This document shows positions 25,204 through 34,639 of a stretch of DNA of 64,000 nucleotides, piece after piece. The translations under genes were made by a program, and so were the position numbers. The stretch comes from Rickettsiales bacterium UBA4270. GTDB taxonomy: Bacteria > Pseudomonadota > Alphaproteobacteria > Rickettsiales > Deianiraeaceae. The stretch is from contig DGWA01000010.1 of assembly GCA_002395105.1 (NCBI GenBank), forward strand, positions 1 through 64,000, given 5' to 3'. The notes below the pieces were generated by a model, which ran no database searches, had not been told where the DNA came from, and saw nothing but the letters and a program-made list of their open reading frames with translations. The number at the start of each line of letters is the position of its first letter. Position 1 is the first letter of the stretch.

Positions 25204-26721
25204 TTATTTATCAATATTATAAGAAATTTTCCTTGCTTCCATTATAATATCAGAAAACACACTTAATTGTTGCCCTGTTGCTTCACAAAACTCATCAAAA
25301 GACAAATCAGCAACATCTTTAACTGTTTTAATGCCTTGTTGAGCAAGTAATACCGCTATCTCTAAAGTCATGCCCTCTAGTTTAAGTATATCAAGATCAA
25401 CATCGAGCTTTTTTAATTCGTTTAACAATTCTGTTTGCTTTTGTTCAATATATAAATTAGCTCTATTAATTAATTCATTTGCAACTTCTTCATCAAAAAC
25501 ACCACTCTTAACTAATTTTTCCAATCCAACATCAACTAAATCATAAGGAGTACGTATATTTGAAGAAACCAAAAACTGAGCAACAGCAGTTTCTATTCCT
25601 AAAGCAGAACTCATGTTTTCAATATCCGAAGTAAATTTTTCTTGATTTGCCTTCTTCTTTTCACTTTCTGCTATAACAGAAATATTACAACCAACAACTT
25701 GAGATGCAAGACGAACATTAATACCTGCTTTACCTATTGCCAATTTTAACTGGTCATCTGGTATAGTAAGTTCTACTGAATTTTCGCTTTCGTTATAAAC
25801 TCCATCTACTGCCTTTGCCGGTATTATTGCGTTTTTTGCAAAATTCACAATATCACGATCATAATAAATAATATCTACCTTTTCGCCTCTCAATTCATCT
25901 ACAATTGGCTTAATTCTTGAACCTCTTGCTCCTATACAAGCACCAACAGCATCAAGTCTGCTATCGCCAGATGTAACCGCAACTTTTGCCTTAAAACCAC
26001 ATGAACGTGAAATTGCTTTAATGTCAATCATTCCGTCTTGAACCTCAACCACACTCTCCGCTATAAGCATTGCCAAAAAATTATTATCAGTTCTTGATAA
26101 AATAATTTGACAATCACGATCGCTTCTTTTGACTTCTTTTATATATGCCTTTATTTTATCGCCAGACTTATAGTTATCTGTTTTTATCAAACCTTCACGA
26201 AATAAAATTGCTTCAGTCCTGCCACCTAAGCTAACTATTGTGCTAATATTTGATGTTTTTTTTACAATTCCAGTAACAATTTCACCTTCGCGCTTCTTGT
26301 ATTCATCGTATTCAAGCTGTTTTTCAGCAGAATGAATTTTATCAATAATGCTATTCCTCATCATTTGAGCTGGTAAATGTTGTAGTGGTAATTGAGGTAA
26401 TGACACAAAGACAACACTATCTTCTTCTGCTTTTGGATCAAACTTCTTTGCTTCAATTATAGATATTTCAAAGCTTGTATTTGCTTTTGGTTTTACTATT
26501 TTTTTTTGAAAAAAAGATATTTCGCCACTCTTCAAATCCATTTTAGATACCACTTCTGTATTGCCATAATAATTTGTTGCTATTTTTGTAAAAGCATCTT
26601 CAATTGCACTAACAATTACATTTTTAGAAATACTCTTTTCAACTGACAATGCGTCGATAATCGACAAAATTTCAGAATTTAACCCAGGCATAAATACATT
26701 TATACTTCGACTATCATTCAT
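25204..26721 (-). CDS. nusA: transcription termination/antitermination factor NusA
   Basis: Binds RNA polymerase and modulates pausing. The N-terminal domain leads into the S1 domain (EGEIVTGIVKKTSNISTIVS), KH1 and KH2 (GACIGARGSRIK; LAIGKAGINVRLASQ). Two helix-hairpin-helix repeats close the C-terminus. The open frame runs to 26805 with a hydrophobic unlikely stretch; ATG 26721 (or 26691) gives a normal N-terminus. rimP and infB, its usual neighbours, are absent; infA follows instead. Confidence 0.95.
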   Translation of the reverse strand: MNDSRSINVFMPGLNSEILSIIDALSVEKSISKNVIVSAIEDAFTKIATNYYGNTEVVSKMDLKSGEISFFQKKIVKPKANTSFEISIIEAKKFDPKAEEDSVVFVSLPQLPLQHLPAQMMRNSIIDKIHSAEKQLEYDEYKKREGEIVTGIVKKTSNISTIVSLGGRTEAILFREGLIKTDNYKSGDKIKAYIKEVKRSDRDCQIILSRTDNNFLAMLIAESVVEVQDGMIDIKAISRSCGFKAKVAVTSGDSRLDAVGACIGARGSRIKPIVDELRGEKVDIIYYDRDIVNFAKNAIIPAKAVDGVYNESENSVELTIPDDQLKLAIGKAGINVRLASQVVGCNISVIAESEKKKANQEKFTSDIENMSSALGIETAVAQFLVSSNIRTPYDLVDVGLEKLVKSGVFDEEVANELINRANLYIEQKQTELLNELKKLDVDLDILKLEGMTLEIAVLLAQQGIKTVKDVADLSFDEFCEATGQQLSVFSDIIMEARKISYNIDK

Positions 26722-26847
26722 TTTAAATGTCAAGTCAAAAATAATAAACCGAACAGCGTTTAAAATATAAAGCAAAAATAGCAAAAAAAACAACAAATAT
26801 GTCATTGACTTTTAATTTTAATTCAATTATTCTTACGTCATACTGGT

Positions 26848-28224
26848 ATGATCGGAGTAGTTAATTTTCTATTGAACATCGTTTTTTACAATGTGTTTGA
26901 AATTTTTGGCCTTGGTGGTACAATAAATTTGCCCCTTTCAATTGCTGTATTGTTAATCGGATATACATATTTGATGTTTCGTCTAAGATTTATACAATTC
27001 ACACATTTTGGCAAAATGTTGAAATACACATTTAGTAAAGATAGTAGTGCAACAACTTCTCCTATAAAAACACTTTTAACATCAATTGCTAGTTGTACTG
27101 GCATGAACGCAACGGCTGGTATTGTCTTTATGGTCGCAGTCGGTGGTATTGGTACAATTTTCTGGTTACCAATAATAGCTTTTTTATGCATGCCGTTCCG
27201 ATTTGCAGAAGTATATTTGTCTCATTCATATCGTTCTGCAAAAGTTGATTTGTCAACAATAGGTGGGCCTTTTGACTATATAAAAAAAGGACTTTCTGAT
27301 ATCGGTTTTAAAAAAACAGGTGAAGTTTTAGCTTTATTGTATGCAATTATGTTAGCAATAGCTGGAACAATTGGTGTTTCTATGTATGAGATGAATCAAG
27401 CAGTTGTTGTTCTTGAAAAGAATTTTTCATTTTTTAACAACCAAAGATTGTTGTTAACAATTGCTCTAACAATAATAGCATTATGGATAATTTTCGGAGG
27501 AACAAAACGCGTTGTAAACTTTATGAGCATAGCTTTGCCTGTGTTATCTATTACTTATGTATTAATAAGCATTATTGTTGTTGCTTTTAATTACAAAAGT
27601 CTTGGGTCTGTTTTTACATTGATATTTAATGATGCAATGCATCCTAGAAGTATATCTGGCGGAATTATAGGATCTTTCTGCTTATGCGCAAGAAAATGTT
27701 GTTTATCACACGAAACAGGACTTGGAACATCAGGAATAGTCCACGCACTCTCGCCTGAAAAAGATAGTTTCAAGGAAGCTTTAAGATCAATGATGACGCC
27801 ATTAATAACTGGTTTGATTGTATGTCTTTCTACCGCTCTTGTTCTAACAACAACCGGAACTTATAATGATGCAGAAATAATGAAAGACGGTGTGTCAGCT
27901 CTGTCATATGCTTTTGGTAGTACATATTGGTTATTTTCATACGTTGTGGTTGCTATAATACCAATGTTTACAGCAAATGTTATGATTGGTTGGTCTAATT
28001 ATATTGTAAAATGTTCTCAATACATTCTTAACAAAAAACAATTTGCACATATGATGACTATTTTGTTTTTTACATTTGCATTTATTGGTGGAATTATCAA
28101 TGACTTTTTCTTCGTAATGGATGTTGTTGATTTAATATTAATGTTTATATTACTGATAAACGTTCCTATTATAATGGTACTATCTGGAAAAGTTTATAAA
28201 GCTATAAAAGAATATAAATTTTAA
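26848..28224 (+). CDS. alanine/glycine:cation symporter (AGCS family)
   Basis: A sodium-coupled amino acid importer with about 11 membrane helices over 458 residues. Diagnostic pieces include SCTGMNATAGIVFMVAVGG, then MPFRFAEVYLSHSYR in place of the usual FKYAEV-type stretch, and HETGLGTSGIVHA. Such transporters feed alanine or glycine to host-associated cells. It is divergent from nusA by about 125 bases and 4 bases from the next gene, so the two are probably cotranscribed. Confidence 0.9.
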   Translation: MIGVVNFLLNIVFYNVFEIFGLGGTINLPLSIAVLLIGYTYLMFRLRFIQFTHFGKMLKYTFSKDSSATTSPIKTLLTSIASCTGMNATAGIVFMVAVGGIGTIFWLPIIAFLCMPFRFAEVYLSHSYRSAKVDLSTIGGPFDYIKKGLSDIGFKKTGEVLALLYAIMLAIAGTIGVSMYEMNQAVVVLEKNFSFFNNQRLLLTIALTIIALWIIFGGTKRVVNFMSIALPVLSITYVLISIIVVAFNYKSLGSVFTLIFNDAMHPRSISGGIIGSFCLCARKCCLSHETGLGTSGIVHALSPEKDSFKEALRSMMTPLITGLIVCLSTALVLTTTGTYNDAEIMKDGVSALSYAFGSTYWLFSYVVVAIIPMFTANVMIGWSNYIVKCSQYILNKKQFAHMMTILFFTFAFIGGIINDFFFVMDVVDLILMFILLINVPIIMVLSGKVYKAIKEYKF

Positions 28225-28228
28225 AACT

Positions 28229-29332
28229 ATGGTCAACTTTTATAACAAAAAAAACTTTAAAAAAAAAACGGCATCGGTTGTTGATAGATTTAATAGAAAA
28301 AATTATATATTTTGGATTGCTATACTGTTTATATTTTTATTTATCTTTTATAAAATAAATCACGTTTTATTGCCATTCTATATAGCAATTTTTGCAACAA
28401 CTCTGTTTGGAAGTTTTGTTGAAAAATGTGAAAAAAAATTTCACTTTCCAAAATCTTTAACATCAGGAATAATCACATTATTATTTTACTTTTTTATAAT
28501 CTCATGCTTATATGCATTATGCAGTATAAGCATAACAAAGACATCTCGTTCTGTTGTTAGTATAACAAATAATAAAGATCTACTAACAACTGCCTCTATT
28601 TTTATTGAAAAAATACTAAATAAATTTGATATAAATATTGAATTTAATTCAATTATTAATCAGATGTATGATTTAATATCTAAGCATATTTCGTACATAG
28701 TTGCCAGCGCAATTAATTATGGAGCAAACATTGTAAATATAATTTTCTTGTTTGTTTTAGCACCAATTACAACATTTATGATGTTGAAAGATCATAATCT
28801 AATATATGAAAAAATACGTTCATTGCTACCAAAAAAAATTGAAAAAGAGATAACGGAACTTTTTACAAACATACATGAAAGTGTTTTTAAATACATTGAA
28901 GGACAAACCATAACAGCAGTTATATTATCTGTTTGTTACTCCACAATATTGTTTTTTATTGGATTGGAACACTTCATTGTATTTGGAGTATTAATCGGTT
29001 TTTCATCGTTTGTACCATACATCGGTTTTTATTCTGCGACAATAATCACTCTGTTTTCTGTATACAATCAGTTTTATAACTTTAAACAAATGCTAATTAC
29101 TATAATTTTACTTCTAATAATGCAAATTATTGATTGTAGCTTTATTACCCCAAAAATAGTAGGTAATAAATTAGGTGTTCATCCATTATTCATAATATTC
29201 GGTGTACTTGCATCTGTTCCACTTTTTGGTTTCATTGGTATAATTCTTGCATTACCAATTGTTGGAATAGTTGGCGTCTTGGTGAAATTTTTAATCAAAA
29301 AATACAAAAACAGCAGTTATTATAACTCTTAA
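28229..29332 (+). CDS. AI-2E/PerM-family transporter
   Basis: A 367-residue protein with the fold of the AI-2 exporter (PerM/YdiK) family. An N-terminal helix pair (residues 30-65) comes first, and further spans follow. The family-typical end runs VGNKLGVHPLFIIFGVL and GIILALPIVGIVGV. Substrates vary among members, and some act as sodium/proton antiporters, so no specific cargo is assigned. Its stop shares TTAA with the convergent hypothetical gene. Confidence 0.88.
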   Translation: MVNFYNKKNFKKKTASVVDRFNRKNYIFWIAILFIFLFIFYKINHVLLPFYIAIFATTLFGSFVEKCEKKFHFPKSLTSGIITLLFYFFIISCLYALCSISITKTSRSVVSITNNKDLLTTASIFIEKILNKFDINIEFNSIINQMYDLISKHISYIVASAINYGANIVNIIFLFVLAPITTFMMLKDHNLIYEKIRSLLPKKIEKEITELFTNIHESVFKYIEGQTITAVILSVCYSTILFFIGLEHFIVFGVLIGFSSFVPYIGFYSATIITLFSVYNQFYNFKQMLITIILLLIMQIIDCSFITPKIVGNKLGVHPLFIIFGVLASVPLFGFIGIILALPIVGIVGVLVKFLIKKYKNSSYYNS

Positions 29333-29874
29333 TTGTTTGCTAAGTTATTGTAGTACACATCGTAAACATCTATGTCGTTTTCTTTATTTTTACTAACTTC
29401 TTTCTGATTAATAATTTTTTCTCTACATTCTTTTACATCTTCTCGCAGTTGCTTTTCACCAAAATCTTTAACCATCTGTACCATGATATCAATGTCTTCG
29501 TCTGTTAAAATATCTTCACTTTCGTTATCGTTTTCAAGCAAAGAAACACCAAAATTGTTTGCTAAAATATTAACCTTTTGCATGATAGATGTTATTTTTA
29601 ATAAAACATCCAAAGGAGTTAATTTGTCTCCTGCGATAAAATGAAATAAGTTTATAATATTTTTGTCTTTTTTGTTTTTATCTTTTTGATTACAATAATC
29701 GCTCTCAATTTTATTGAATAAATCCATGGCAAAATTTTCTTTTGAAATTATATCATTTAAAATATTGACTATATTTTTGCAAAAAACTAGCATCTTTACC
29801 AAACTCTCTTTCAATGAGTTGTCTTTATTTTTTTTCATCATTTTTTCTTTATGATGAATGATTTTCAAAGGCAT
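29329..29874 (-). CDS. hypothetical helical protein
   Basis: Not recognised. The 181 residues are predicted mainly helical, with no signal or membrane segment, and have an acidic middle (LLENDNESEDILTDEDIDI) and polar tail. ATG codons at residues 12 and 13 could equally be the start. It is convergent with the AI-2E transporter gene, with a 4-base stop overlap. Confidence 0.5.
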   Translation of the reverse strand: MPLKIIHHKEKMMKKNKDNSLKESLVKMLVFCKNIVNILNDIISKENFAMDLFNKIESDYCNQKDKNKKDKNIINLFHFIAGDKLTPLDVLLKITSIMQKVNILANNFGVSLLENDNESEDILTDEDIDIMVQMVKDFGEKQLREDVKECREKIINQKEVSKNKENDIDVYDVYYNNLANN

Positions 29875-29965
29875 AATAATTTTGTTGTTTTTTTTAACAT
29901 AAACGTTTCTCGGTGGAAGTATTAATAATTTTTACAAAAAAATTTTACTTATAAAAAAAATTATA

Positions 29966-29971
29966 TATAAT
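29966..29971 (+). promoter_or_regulatory. candidate -10 box upstream of the coiled-coil protein gene
   Basis: A perfect TATAAT at 29966-29971 lies 17 bases before the ATG at 29989. The corresponding -35 (TTTTAC near 29943) is weak. A start only a few bases before the codon would make a nearly leaderless message. Confidence 0.4.
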
Positions 29972-29988
29972 TTTATGTATTCACGGCT

Positions 29989-30888
29989 ATGGAGGCTATT
30001 TTGAATAGTTTTGAGACTGCAAATATATCAACAAAAGTGTTTATTTGTTTAGAAGCAGTTTTGGCAGTTGTTCTGTTTTTTTTCGTAATTGCACATTGGT
30101 GCAGTGCTCAGGCTCAACATGGAGAAATATCAGACAACAAACAAAAAAGCATGAGCGATGAAATTAATAAAGTAGAAAGCAATGTGAATAAAATAGAACA
30201 AGTTGCTAACGGTGTTAATGTAAGACAACTAAAACACGGTAAAGATCTTGAACACGTTATAAATAGACAAGACGAAACAGAACAAATTGCTCAACAAAAT
30301 TTTAAAGAACAAGAAAGTAAAATTATAGCAGTACAAGAACAAAGTAAAAATAATAATAAAAAAATATTAGAAATAGACGACGAACAGAAAAACGTTGAAT
30401 TAGAAATCAATAAAACAAACGAGAATTTTAAAAAAACAGAGAAAAAAACAAGCAACATAGAACGTCGATTGAACGAACTTGACAAAAAAGTGCAAAATAA
30501 TATTTTAAGCAACAAACAAACAAATGTAATAACTGTGGAAGCATTAAATGTTGTTAATTTTATTAGTAATAACGATTTTACAAATGCCGTAAAACAATTT
30601 CGTGCTACAAAACACCTTATGAAACAGGATACAAAAGAATTCATAGCAAAAACATTTGCTGTTAAAATTCTTGAAGATGATAGTAATATTGAACCACTTG
30701 CGACTGCTCTTGAAGATAGTAATTTTGCTAAATCAGTACAAGAAGCAATAGATACCGATGTTGAAAGATTATGTAATATTATTTTGAATAGTCTTCTTAG
30801 TGAAAATTTAAGTTATGACAAACCAAGTATGAACATTTTGAACAAAAGAATTGATGTTCGAAAAGATATAGAAGGTGTGAAAAAATAA
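29989..30888 (+). CDS. membrane-anchored coiled-coil protein
   Basis: Not recognised. The 299 residues carry one hydrophobic segment near 17-40 ending in a Cys. A long coiled coil of about 130 residues (55-180) follows, with heptad-like stretches such as EINKVESNVNKIEQV and KKTSNIERRLNELDKKVQN. A compact helical C-terminal domain of about 110 residues completes it. The layout resembles RmuC- or tether-like proteins, but no family motif was seen. Confidence 0.6.
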   Translation: MEAILNSFETANISTKVFICLEAVLAVVLFFFVIAHWCSAQAQHGEISDNKQKSMSDEINKVESNVNKIEQVANGVNVRQLKHGKDLEHVINRQDETEQIAQQNFKEQESKIIAVQEQSKNNNKKILEIDDEQKNVELEINKTNENFKKTEKKTSNIERRLNELDKKVQNNILSNKQTNVITVEALNVVNFISNNDFTNAVKQFRATKHLMKQDTKEFIAKTFAVKILEDDSNIEPLATALEDSNFAKSVQEAIDTDVERLCNIILNSLLSENLSYDKPSMNILNKRIDVRKDIEGVKK

Positions 30889-30926
30889 AATTTGATTTTT
30901 ATTTCAATAAGTATGAATATAAATTC

Positions 30927-31859
30927 ATGCGGGTTGGCTTGGTTTTTGGTGGCAACACGAGTGAAGGAAATATTTCAACATTGAGCGCGGAACTAGTCCG
31001 AAGTACCTTAAAAAAATTAGGTCATGAAGTTATAAATATTGAGTTTTGTAAAAAAATCTCAATATTAATTCAAGATGCAAGCGTAGATGTTATATTTAAT
31101 GCAATGCATGGGCAATTTGGTGAAGATGGCTGTCTTCAAGGCTTGCTTAACATAATGCAAATACCATATACTCACAGTGGTGTTTTTGGCAGTTCGCTTG
31201 GGATGAATAAAATTGCATGTAATTTTTTATTCGACAATCTTAATATTAAAACTATACCTGGTTTTGTTGTTCAAAAACAAAATCTTTACGATGGAACATG
31301 GAAGGAAATGTTTAAAAATAGTAAAATTTCAAACTGCAAAGAAATTTTCATAAAACCCGCTCGTGATGGTTCATCGCGAGACACATTTTTGGTTCAAGAT
31401 ATAGATAAATTTTCCTTTGAAAAAATAGAATTTACAACAGCAAGTAATGATTTTTTAATACAAAAAAAAATAAACGGAAAAGAAATTCAGGTTGCTGTGG
31501 TAAACAATAAAGCCATCGGAATATTAGAAGTAGTTCCAAATTCATCAAAAAGTAAATTTTATGATTACAAAGCAAAATATTCGGAAAATGGAGCTATTCA
31601 TAAACAACTTGATGAACCAGACTATATTAAAGATAAATTACTTTCATATGCCAAAAACATACATGATACGCTTAATTTAAATTGTATTTCTCGCAGTGAA
31701 TTCATATTAACAGAAGACAAAGAAATATATGCTCTTGAAGTTAATACTCATCCTGGACTTACAGCTTTATCGATAGTCCCAGAAATCGCAATGAACGCCG
31801 GTATATCTTATGAACAATTAATTGATTTTTTATTAAAAAGTGCAAGATACGAAGCTTAA
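30927..31859 (+). CDS. ddl: D-alanine--D-alanine ligase
   Basis: An ATP-grasp enzyme making the D-Ala-D-Ala dipeptide of peptidoglycan. The N-terminus VGLVFGGNTSEGNISTLSA fits the family, as do AMHGQFGEDGCLQGLL and SLGMNKIACNFLF. The C-terminal LEVNTHPGLTALSIVPEIA includes the metal-binding Glu and Asn. Length (310) is normal. ftsQ follows after 6 bases, matching the classic ddlB-ftsQ order of the division and cell-wall cluster. Confidence 0.96.
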   Translation: MRVGLVFGGNTSEGNISTLSAELVRSTLKKLGHEVINIEFCKKISILIQDASVDVIFNAMHGQFGEDGCLQGLLNIMQIPYTHSGVFGSSLGMNKIACNFLFDNLNIKTIPGFVVQKQNLYDGTWKEMFKNSKISNCKEIFIKPARDGSSRDTFLVQDIDKFSFEKIEFTTASNDFLIQKKINGKEIQVAVVNNKAIGILEVVPNSSKSKFYDYKAKYSENGAIHKQLDEPDYIKDKLLSYAKNIHDTLNLNCISRSEFILTEDKEIYALEVNTHPGLTALSIVPEIAMNAGISYEQLIDFLLKSARYEA

Positions 31860-31865
31860 ATCTAT

Positions 31866-32717
31866 ATGAATAGAGTGGTTAATATTTCTACAAACTCTGA
31901 AGTTGTTAACTTTATTATTTTTAAAAGAAAACTGCGTCAACACATTCGTCGTTTTATAATGTTTTTTATTTTTTTTATTTTTATATTTATCTTATGTATT
32001 TCTTATCATCAAAAAGATAAAATCATATATGCTTCTGGAAAAGTTTTTAGCGTAATAGAATATGCTTTTGATCAATTATTTGCCGTAAAGATAAGTAACG
32101 TTCGCGTAGAACCAAGCAAAAATTCATTATTGACTGATGGCGAGATAGACGATATAAAAAAGAAATTTTCTAATAAAAAAATAGATAGAAACAGAATGCA
32201 AAAAGTTGTCGAAGCAATAATAGAAACAAATTCCTTAATTGAAAATATATATGTACAAAAAAAATTGTCAAATGAAGAATTAGTTGTTTATTTAAAAGAA
32301 AAACAAATTATTGGTATATTTTATGAAGATTGCGTGGCCGGAACAAATGATAAATGCAGAAAAAGCATTATATCAATAGATAATAAACTTTTGCCATATC
32401 ATAATATAATAAATAACGATAATATTTTAAAAGTTTATGGCAAAATTAGCGCAAAAGATATACAAAAAGTTCATAAAATATTAAAAAAATATTCATTGTT
32501 GAATAAAACAGCGTATATTAATTTTTACTCAAGTGGCCGCTTCGATATAACGCTAAAAAATAATTTAACAATAAAACTACCGCGACAAAATTTTGAAAAA
32601 GCTATTCAACAATTCAATAAATTAGATACAGAATATATGTTGTCAAGCGATCCACAAAGTATTAAATATATTGATTTAAGAATTGATGATAAAATATTTT
32701 TCGGCCAAAATAAGTAG
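31866..32717 (+). CDS. ftsQ: cell division protein FtsQ
   Basis: A bitopic division protein that links early and late divisome components. There is a cytoplasmic head of about 30 residues, one span (34-51), then a POTRA-type region and a beta domain. The C-terminal block SIKYIDLRIDDKIFFG matches the family's hallmark IDLR ending. Overall similarity is weak, but position directly after ddl is strong support. Its last 42 bases overlap a convergent DUF167 gene. Confidence 0.82.
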   Translation: MNRVVNISTNSEVVNFIIFKRKLRQHIRRFIMFFIFFIFIFILCISYHQKDKIIYASGKVFSVIEYAFDQLFAVKISNVRVEPSKNSLLTDGEIDDIKKKFSNKKIDRNRMQKVVEAIIETNSLIENIYVQKKLSNEELVVYLKEKQIIGIFYEDCVAGTNDKCRKSIISIDNKLLPYHNIINNDNILKVYGKISAKDIQKVHKILKKYSLLNKTAYINFYSSGRFDITLKNNLTIKLPRQNFEKAIQQFNKLDTEYMLSSDPQSIKYIDLRIDDKIFFGQNK

Positions 32718-32945
32718 AAATATATAATCAATTTCTATGATTTTCTCTCTACAAGAAAAACCTTTAACAGTTTTTATCTTTGTTTTACAAATTTTAAAAA
32801 AACTTGCTAACAAATCTATTACTGCTTGATTTGCTTTATTATTTTCTGGAGCAGATGTTACAGAAATTTTATAACCATTGTCTGTTTTTTTTATTTCATT
32901 TTTTTTTGAATTTGGGCGAACCTTTACGTATATCTTTTTTTTCAT
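32676..32945 (-). CDS. DUF167/YggU-family protein
   Basis: A small protein of about 90 residues. The conserved family pattern is visible: IYVKVRPNSKKNEI, then SAPENNKANQAVIDLLASFF, and VKGFSCREKIIEI. The function is unknown; the fold is a small alpha/beta domain. ATG at 32945 is preferred to 32960 because the family begins a few residues before the first strand. The C-terminus has an extra hydrophobic tail and overlaps the 3' end of ftsQ by 42 bases. Confidence 0.82.
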   Translation of the reverse strand: MKKKIYVKVRPNSKKNEIKKTDNGYKISVTSAPENNKANQAVIDLLASFFKICKTKIKTVKGFSCREKIIEIDYIFLLILAEKYFIINS

Positions 32946-32970
32946 AGCATTAAATAACATTAAATTTAAA

Positions 32971-33873
32971 TCATTTTCTCTTCTGTGTTTTTACCATACC
33001 GAGCCAAACACTATATAACAAAATAATCATGCCAAAAACAGCAGTGACATTCCAAACAAATCCTTCAACAACAGTGCTAATTACCATTGATACAATTGGC
33101 AAAATAAAATTCATATAAGTAGCTTTTACTGCTCCTTGTTTTTCTATTATATAATACAGCGCAAATAAAGCAATAATAGTTGACGTTAAAGACAACCACA
33201 AAATCATTAAAGAATATTTAATATCAATCGTAGAAACATCGAAAACAAAATCATTTGGATTAATAATTACACCAAGTAACAATAAAAACATTCCAGCAAA
33301 AAAACAATTATAAAACATAAACGTCGAACGTGGCATTTGCAATAATGTCTTTTTACTCTTTTCATATATTATATTACCACCAGCAGCGGCAAAAGTTGAT
33401 GTAAAAGAGAAAAAAATTCCTATGAGTGTATTTTTTACATTTGTTTCTTTTGCATCAAGTAATTGTTGATTACAAAGCATTATTATCCCTATCAAACCAA
33501 GAAATCCACTAATAATTATATTATTTCTCATTTTTCGTTTTTCGATCAATGAAGACAACATTTCTGCTACAAATATCTGTAAAAGTGCAACACATGGTAC
33601 AAGTCCTGAAATTAAATATTTTGCACCATAAGTTCCAAGCCAAACATTCAGTTGGCTCATAGATACTAAAATAGATGGTAATAGTTCATTTTTTTTTATA
33701 AAAAATCTATCACGTCTTATAAATATAATAACCGTTAATATTATTACAGAAACAATCATTCGATAAAAAATAGCATACTCTAGTGGTACAGAATATCTTG
33801 TCAAAAAGTTAGCACATATATAACTTGAACCAAAAAACACGGAACAAGCCAACCAAGAAAGAAATAGTAGCAT
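32971..33873 (-). CDS. EamA-family (DMT) transporter
   Basis: A drug/metabolite-type permease with ten predicted membrane helices in two five-helix repeats over 300 residues. The first repeat starts FFGSSYICANFLTRYSVP and the second includes the LQMPRSTFMFYNCFFAG region. Proteins of this kind move amino acids, nucleotides or metabolites, and in intracellular bacteria some import host S-adenosylmethionine. The substrate here is unknown. It lies 26 bases from the DUF167 gene on the same strand. Confidence 0.85.
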   Translation of the reverse strand: MLLFLSWLACSVFFGSSYICANFLTRYSVPLEYAIFYRMIVSVIILTVIIFIRRDRFFIKKNELLPSILVSMSQLNVWLGTYGAKYLISGLVPCVALLQIFVAEMLSSLIEKRKMRNNIIISGFLGLIGIIMLCNQQLLDAKETNVKNTLIGIFFSFTSTFAAAGGNIIYEKSKKTLLQMPRSTFMFYNCFFAGMFLLLLGVIINPNDFVFDVSTIDIKYSLMILWLSLTSTIIALFALYYIIEKQGAVKATYMNFILPIVSMVISTVVEGFVWNVTAVFGMIILLYSVWLGMVKTQKRK

Positions 33874-33912
33874 AAAAATTTAAAAGAAATTGTATTTAGT
33901 TGTCTATTTATA

Positions 33913-34554
33913 TCACTCAACGTTCTCGTCATCATCATTTTCTTGTTTTGGAAGATATTGGGCGATATCTTCTCTACTTGCCACAACATGATCAACTAAA
34001 TGAAAATTCTTTGCTTGTTCAGCGGACATAAAATTATCTCGCTCCATGTTTTCTTTTATTACATCAATACTGTTGCCAGTATGTTTTGCGTAAATTTCAT
34101 TCAAACGCTTTTTCGTCTCCTGCATTTCACGAGCATGAATTTCAATATCAGTTACCTGTCCTTGAAAACCACCGGATGGTTGGTGTATCATAACACGTGC
34201 ATTTGGTAAAATAAATCTTTTATTTTTTGCTCCAGCCATTAAAATTAATGAACCAGCAGAACATGCTTGTCCCAAACAAATAGTAACAACATCTGGTTTA
34301 ATAAATTGCATAGTATCGTAAATGGACATTGCGGAAGTTACAACTCCACCAGGAGAATTTATATAAAGATAAATGTCTTTATCAGGATTTTCGCTTTCTA
34401 AAAATAATAATTGAGCTACTATCAATGAAGCCATGCTGTCTTCAAATTGAGTTGAAAGAAAAATAATTCTATCTTTAAGCAATCGTGAATATATATCATA
34501 AGATCTTTCACCTCGTGAACTCTTTTCTATAACATATGGAATCAAGTTTGACAT
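33913..34554 (-). CDS. clpP: ATP-dependent Clp protease proteolytic subunit
   Basis: The serine protease barrel used with ClpX or ClpA for regulated protein turnover. From ATG 34554 the product is 213 residues with the triad Ser99 (QACSAGS), His124 (VMIHQPSGG) and Asp173. The N-terminus MSNLIPYVIEKSSRGERSYDI is canonical. Sixteen further upstream codons are open but do not fit the family. clpX is not adjacent. The C-terminal tail is acidic (ENDDDENVE). Confidence 0.97.
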   Translation of the reverse strand: MSNLIPYVIEKSSRGERSYDIYSRLLKDRIIFLSTQFEDSMASLIVAQLLFLESENPDKDIYLYINSPGGVVTSAMSIYDTMQFIKPDVVTICLGQACSAGSLILMAGAKNKRFILPNARVMIHQPSGGFQGQVTDIEIHAREMQETKKRLNEIYAKHTGNSIDVIKENMERDNFMSAEQAKNFHLVDHVVASREDIAQYLPKQENDDDENVE

Positions 34555-34639
34555 AAACAATATATTGTATATAACAAATATCAAAAATAATTTGCAAGAC
34601 AAAACAAAATAAATGAAGATAATTACTTACAAAATATTG

